Source: Actinomycetota bacterium (GTDB lineage Bacteria; Actinomycetota; Actinomycetes; Actinomycetales; Microbacteriaceae). From it: a stretch of 5,058 nucleotides of DNA. The notes under the pieces are model-generated. The model saw only the letters and a program-made list of their open reading frames with translations. It had not been told where the DNA came from and ran no database searches. Below, one piece after another: positions 4,619 through 5,058 of the stretch; the first letter of the stretch is position 1, and each line of letters opens with the position of its first letter. The translations under genes and the position numbers were made by a program. The stretch is from positions 1 through 5,058 of the forward strand of contig WLES01000074.1 in assembly GCA_009704155.1 (NCBI GenBank), given 5' to 3'.

Positions 4619-5058
4619 GAATTGACCATTTCTGACCACATCTCAGTGAAGCGGGGAAGGGTCTTCGCGGTCGTTCCGATGTTCTCGACGGTCACACCGG
4701 GTACAGCCAAGCCGATGAGAGCGCCAGCCGTTGCCATCCGGTGATCGTGATAGGTGCTCCACGTACCACCGTGAAGTGGGGACGGCTCAATGCGGATGCC
4801 GTCGTCGAGCTCCGTTGCGCGACCGCCCAACCGATTAATCTCTGTCACGAGTGCCGCGAGTCGATCGGTCTCGTGCCCGCGAAGGTGAGCGATTCCGCGG
4901 AACTCGCTTGGCGACGAAGCGAGTGCCGCGAGAGCGACAAGCGTTGGAGCGAGTTCGCCGCCAGTCGAGAGGTCGAGTGTGACACCGTCGATGGTTCCAC
5001 CGTTGAGCAATCCCGTTCCGCCGTCGACCGTGAGTCCGTTGTCGTCAACGGTGACAAC
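4615..5058 (-). CDS. aroA: EPSP synthase, C-terminal part (5' end outside window)
   Basis: The last 147 residues of 3-phosphoshikimate 1-carboxyvinyltransferase are visible. This is the sixth shikimate-pathway enzyme, joining PEP and shikimate-3-phosphate. Counting from the first visible residue: GELAPT at 34-39, the second EPSP synthase signature [11 protein letters not shown] (60-70), DHRMATAG (105-112) and [10 protein letters not shown] (128-137). By spacing, E35 falls where E. coli has catalytic Asp313, E63 matches Glu341, H106/R107 match His385/Arg386 and K132 matches Lys411. H62 stands where E. coli has Lys340. The Glu and His replacements are, as far as I recall, normal in actinobacterial EPSP synthases. 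The reading frame is open to the window edge; the TTG at 5010 is an internal Leu, not a start. The TGA stop overlaps the rsgA start. About two thirds of the protein and its promoter lie beyond 5058. Confidence 0.95.
   Translation of the reverse strand, partial: VVTVDDNGLTVDGGTGLLNGGTIDGVTLDLSTGGELAPTLVALAALASSPSEFRGIAHLRGHETDRLAALVTEINRLGGRATELDDGIRIEPSPLHGGTWSTYHDHRMATAGALIGLAVPGVTVENIGTTAKTLPRFTEMWSEMVNS

Noticed and set aside
1..5058. Insertion sequence, attachment site, CRISPR array, tRNA or riboswitch
   Set aside because: No transposase or integrase motif, no spaced direct repeats, no cloverleaf and no long structured leader were seen. The intergenic gaps are all 65 nt or shorter.

Overview
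The window looks like chromosomal DNA of a moderate-GC actinobacterium, most likely a Microbacteriaceae relative. The basis is protein resemblance from memory (a HisN-type histidinol phosphatase next to RsgA, a septum-formation-type lipoprotein, the actinobacterial variants of AroA and RsgA motifs), frequent GTG and possibly TTG starts, and overlapping or very short gene junctions. No mobile element, CRISPR array, tRNA or rRNA is visible. It reads as ordinary core and near-core genome rather than an obvious island.

Plus strand (1-2263): the last 24 codons of an upstream membrane protein, then a DUF805 membrane protein (83-460), a 2TM-domain membrane protein (513-809), a small single-span membrane protein of unknown function (834-1109) and a membrane fatty acid desaturase (1175-2263). 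The first genes are close enough to be co-transcribed. The 2TM gene and the desaturase each have a TANNNT hexamer ending exactly 6 nt before the ATG and no well-spaced Shine-Dalgarno, so each may start a leaderless transcript. The desaturase also has a perfect 7-1-7 palindrome upstream, which is the best operator candidate in the window.

Minus strand (5058-2273): a compact operon read as aroA (C-terminal 147 residues only), rsgA, hisN and a secreted lipoprotein of the septum-formation family. aroA and rsgA overlap by GTGA; the next two junctions are both 9 nt long and similar in sequence. The operon combines shikimate-pathway and histidine biosynthesis, 30S ribosome maturation and an envelope lipoprotein.

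The two transcription units converge. The desaturase and lipoprotein genes are separated by 9 bp and both stop codons lie inside one 7-bp-stem hairpin. The aroA-rsgA pair facing a desaturase recalls Mycobacterium tuberculosis Rv3227-Rv3228-Rv3229c (desA3), so the arrangement may be old. I found no convincing previously undescribed system. The most testable leads are the desaturase control region, the repeated TANNNT-6 nt-start arrangement, and the cluster of small membrane proteins upstream of the desaturase.
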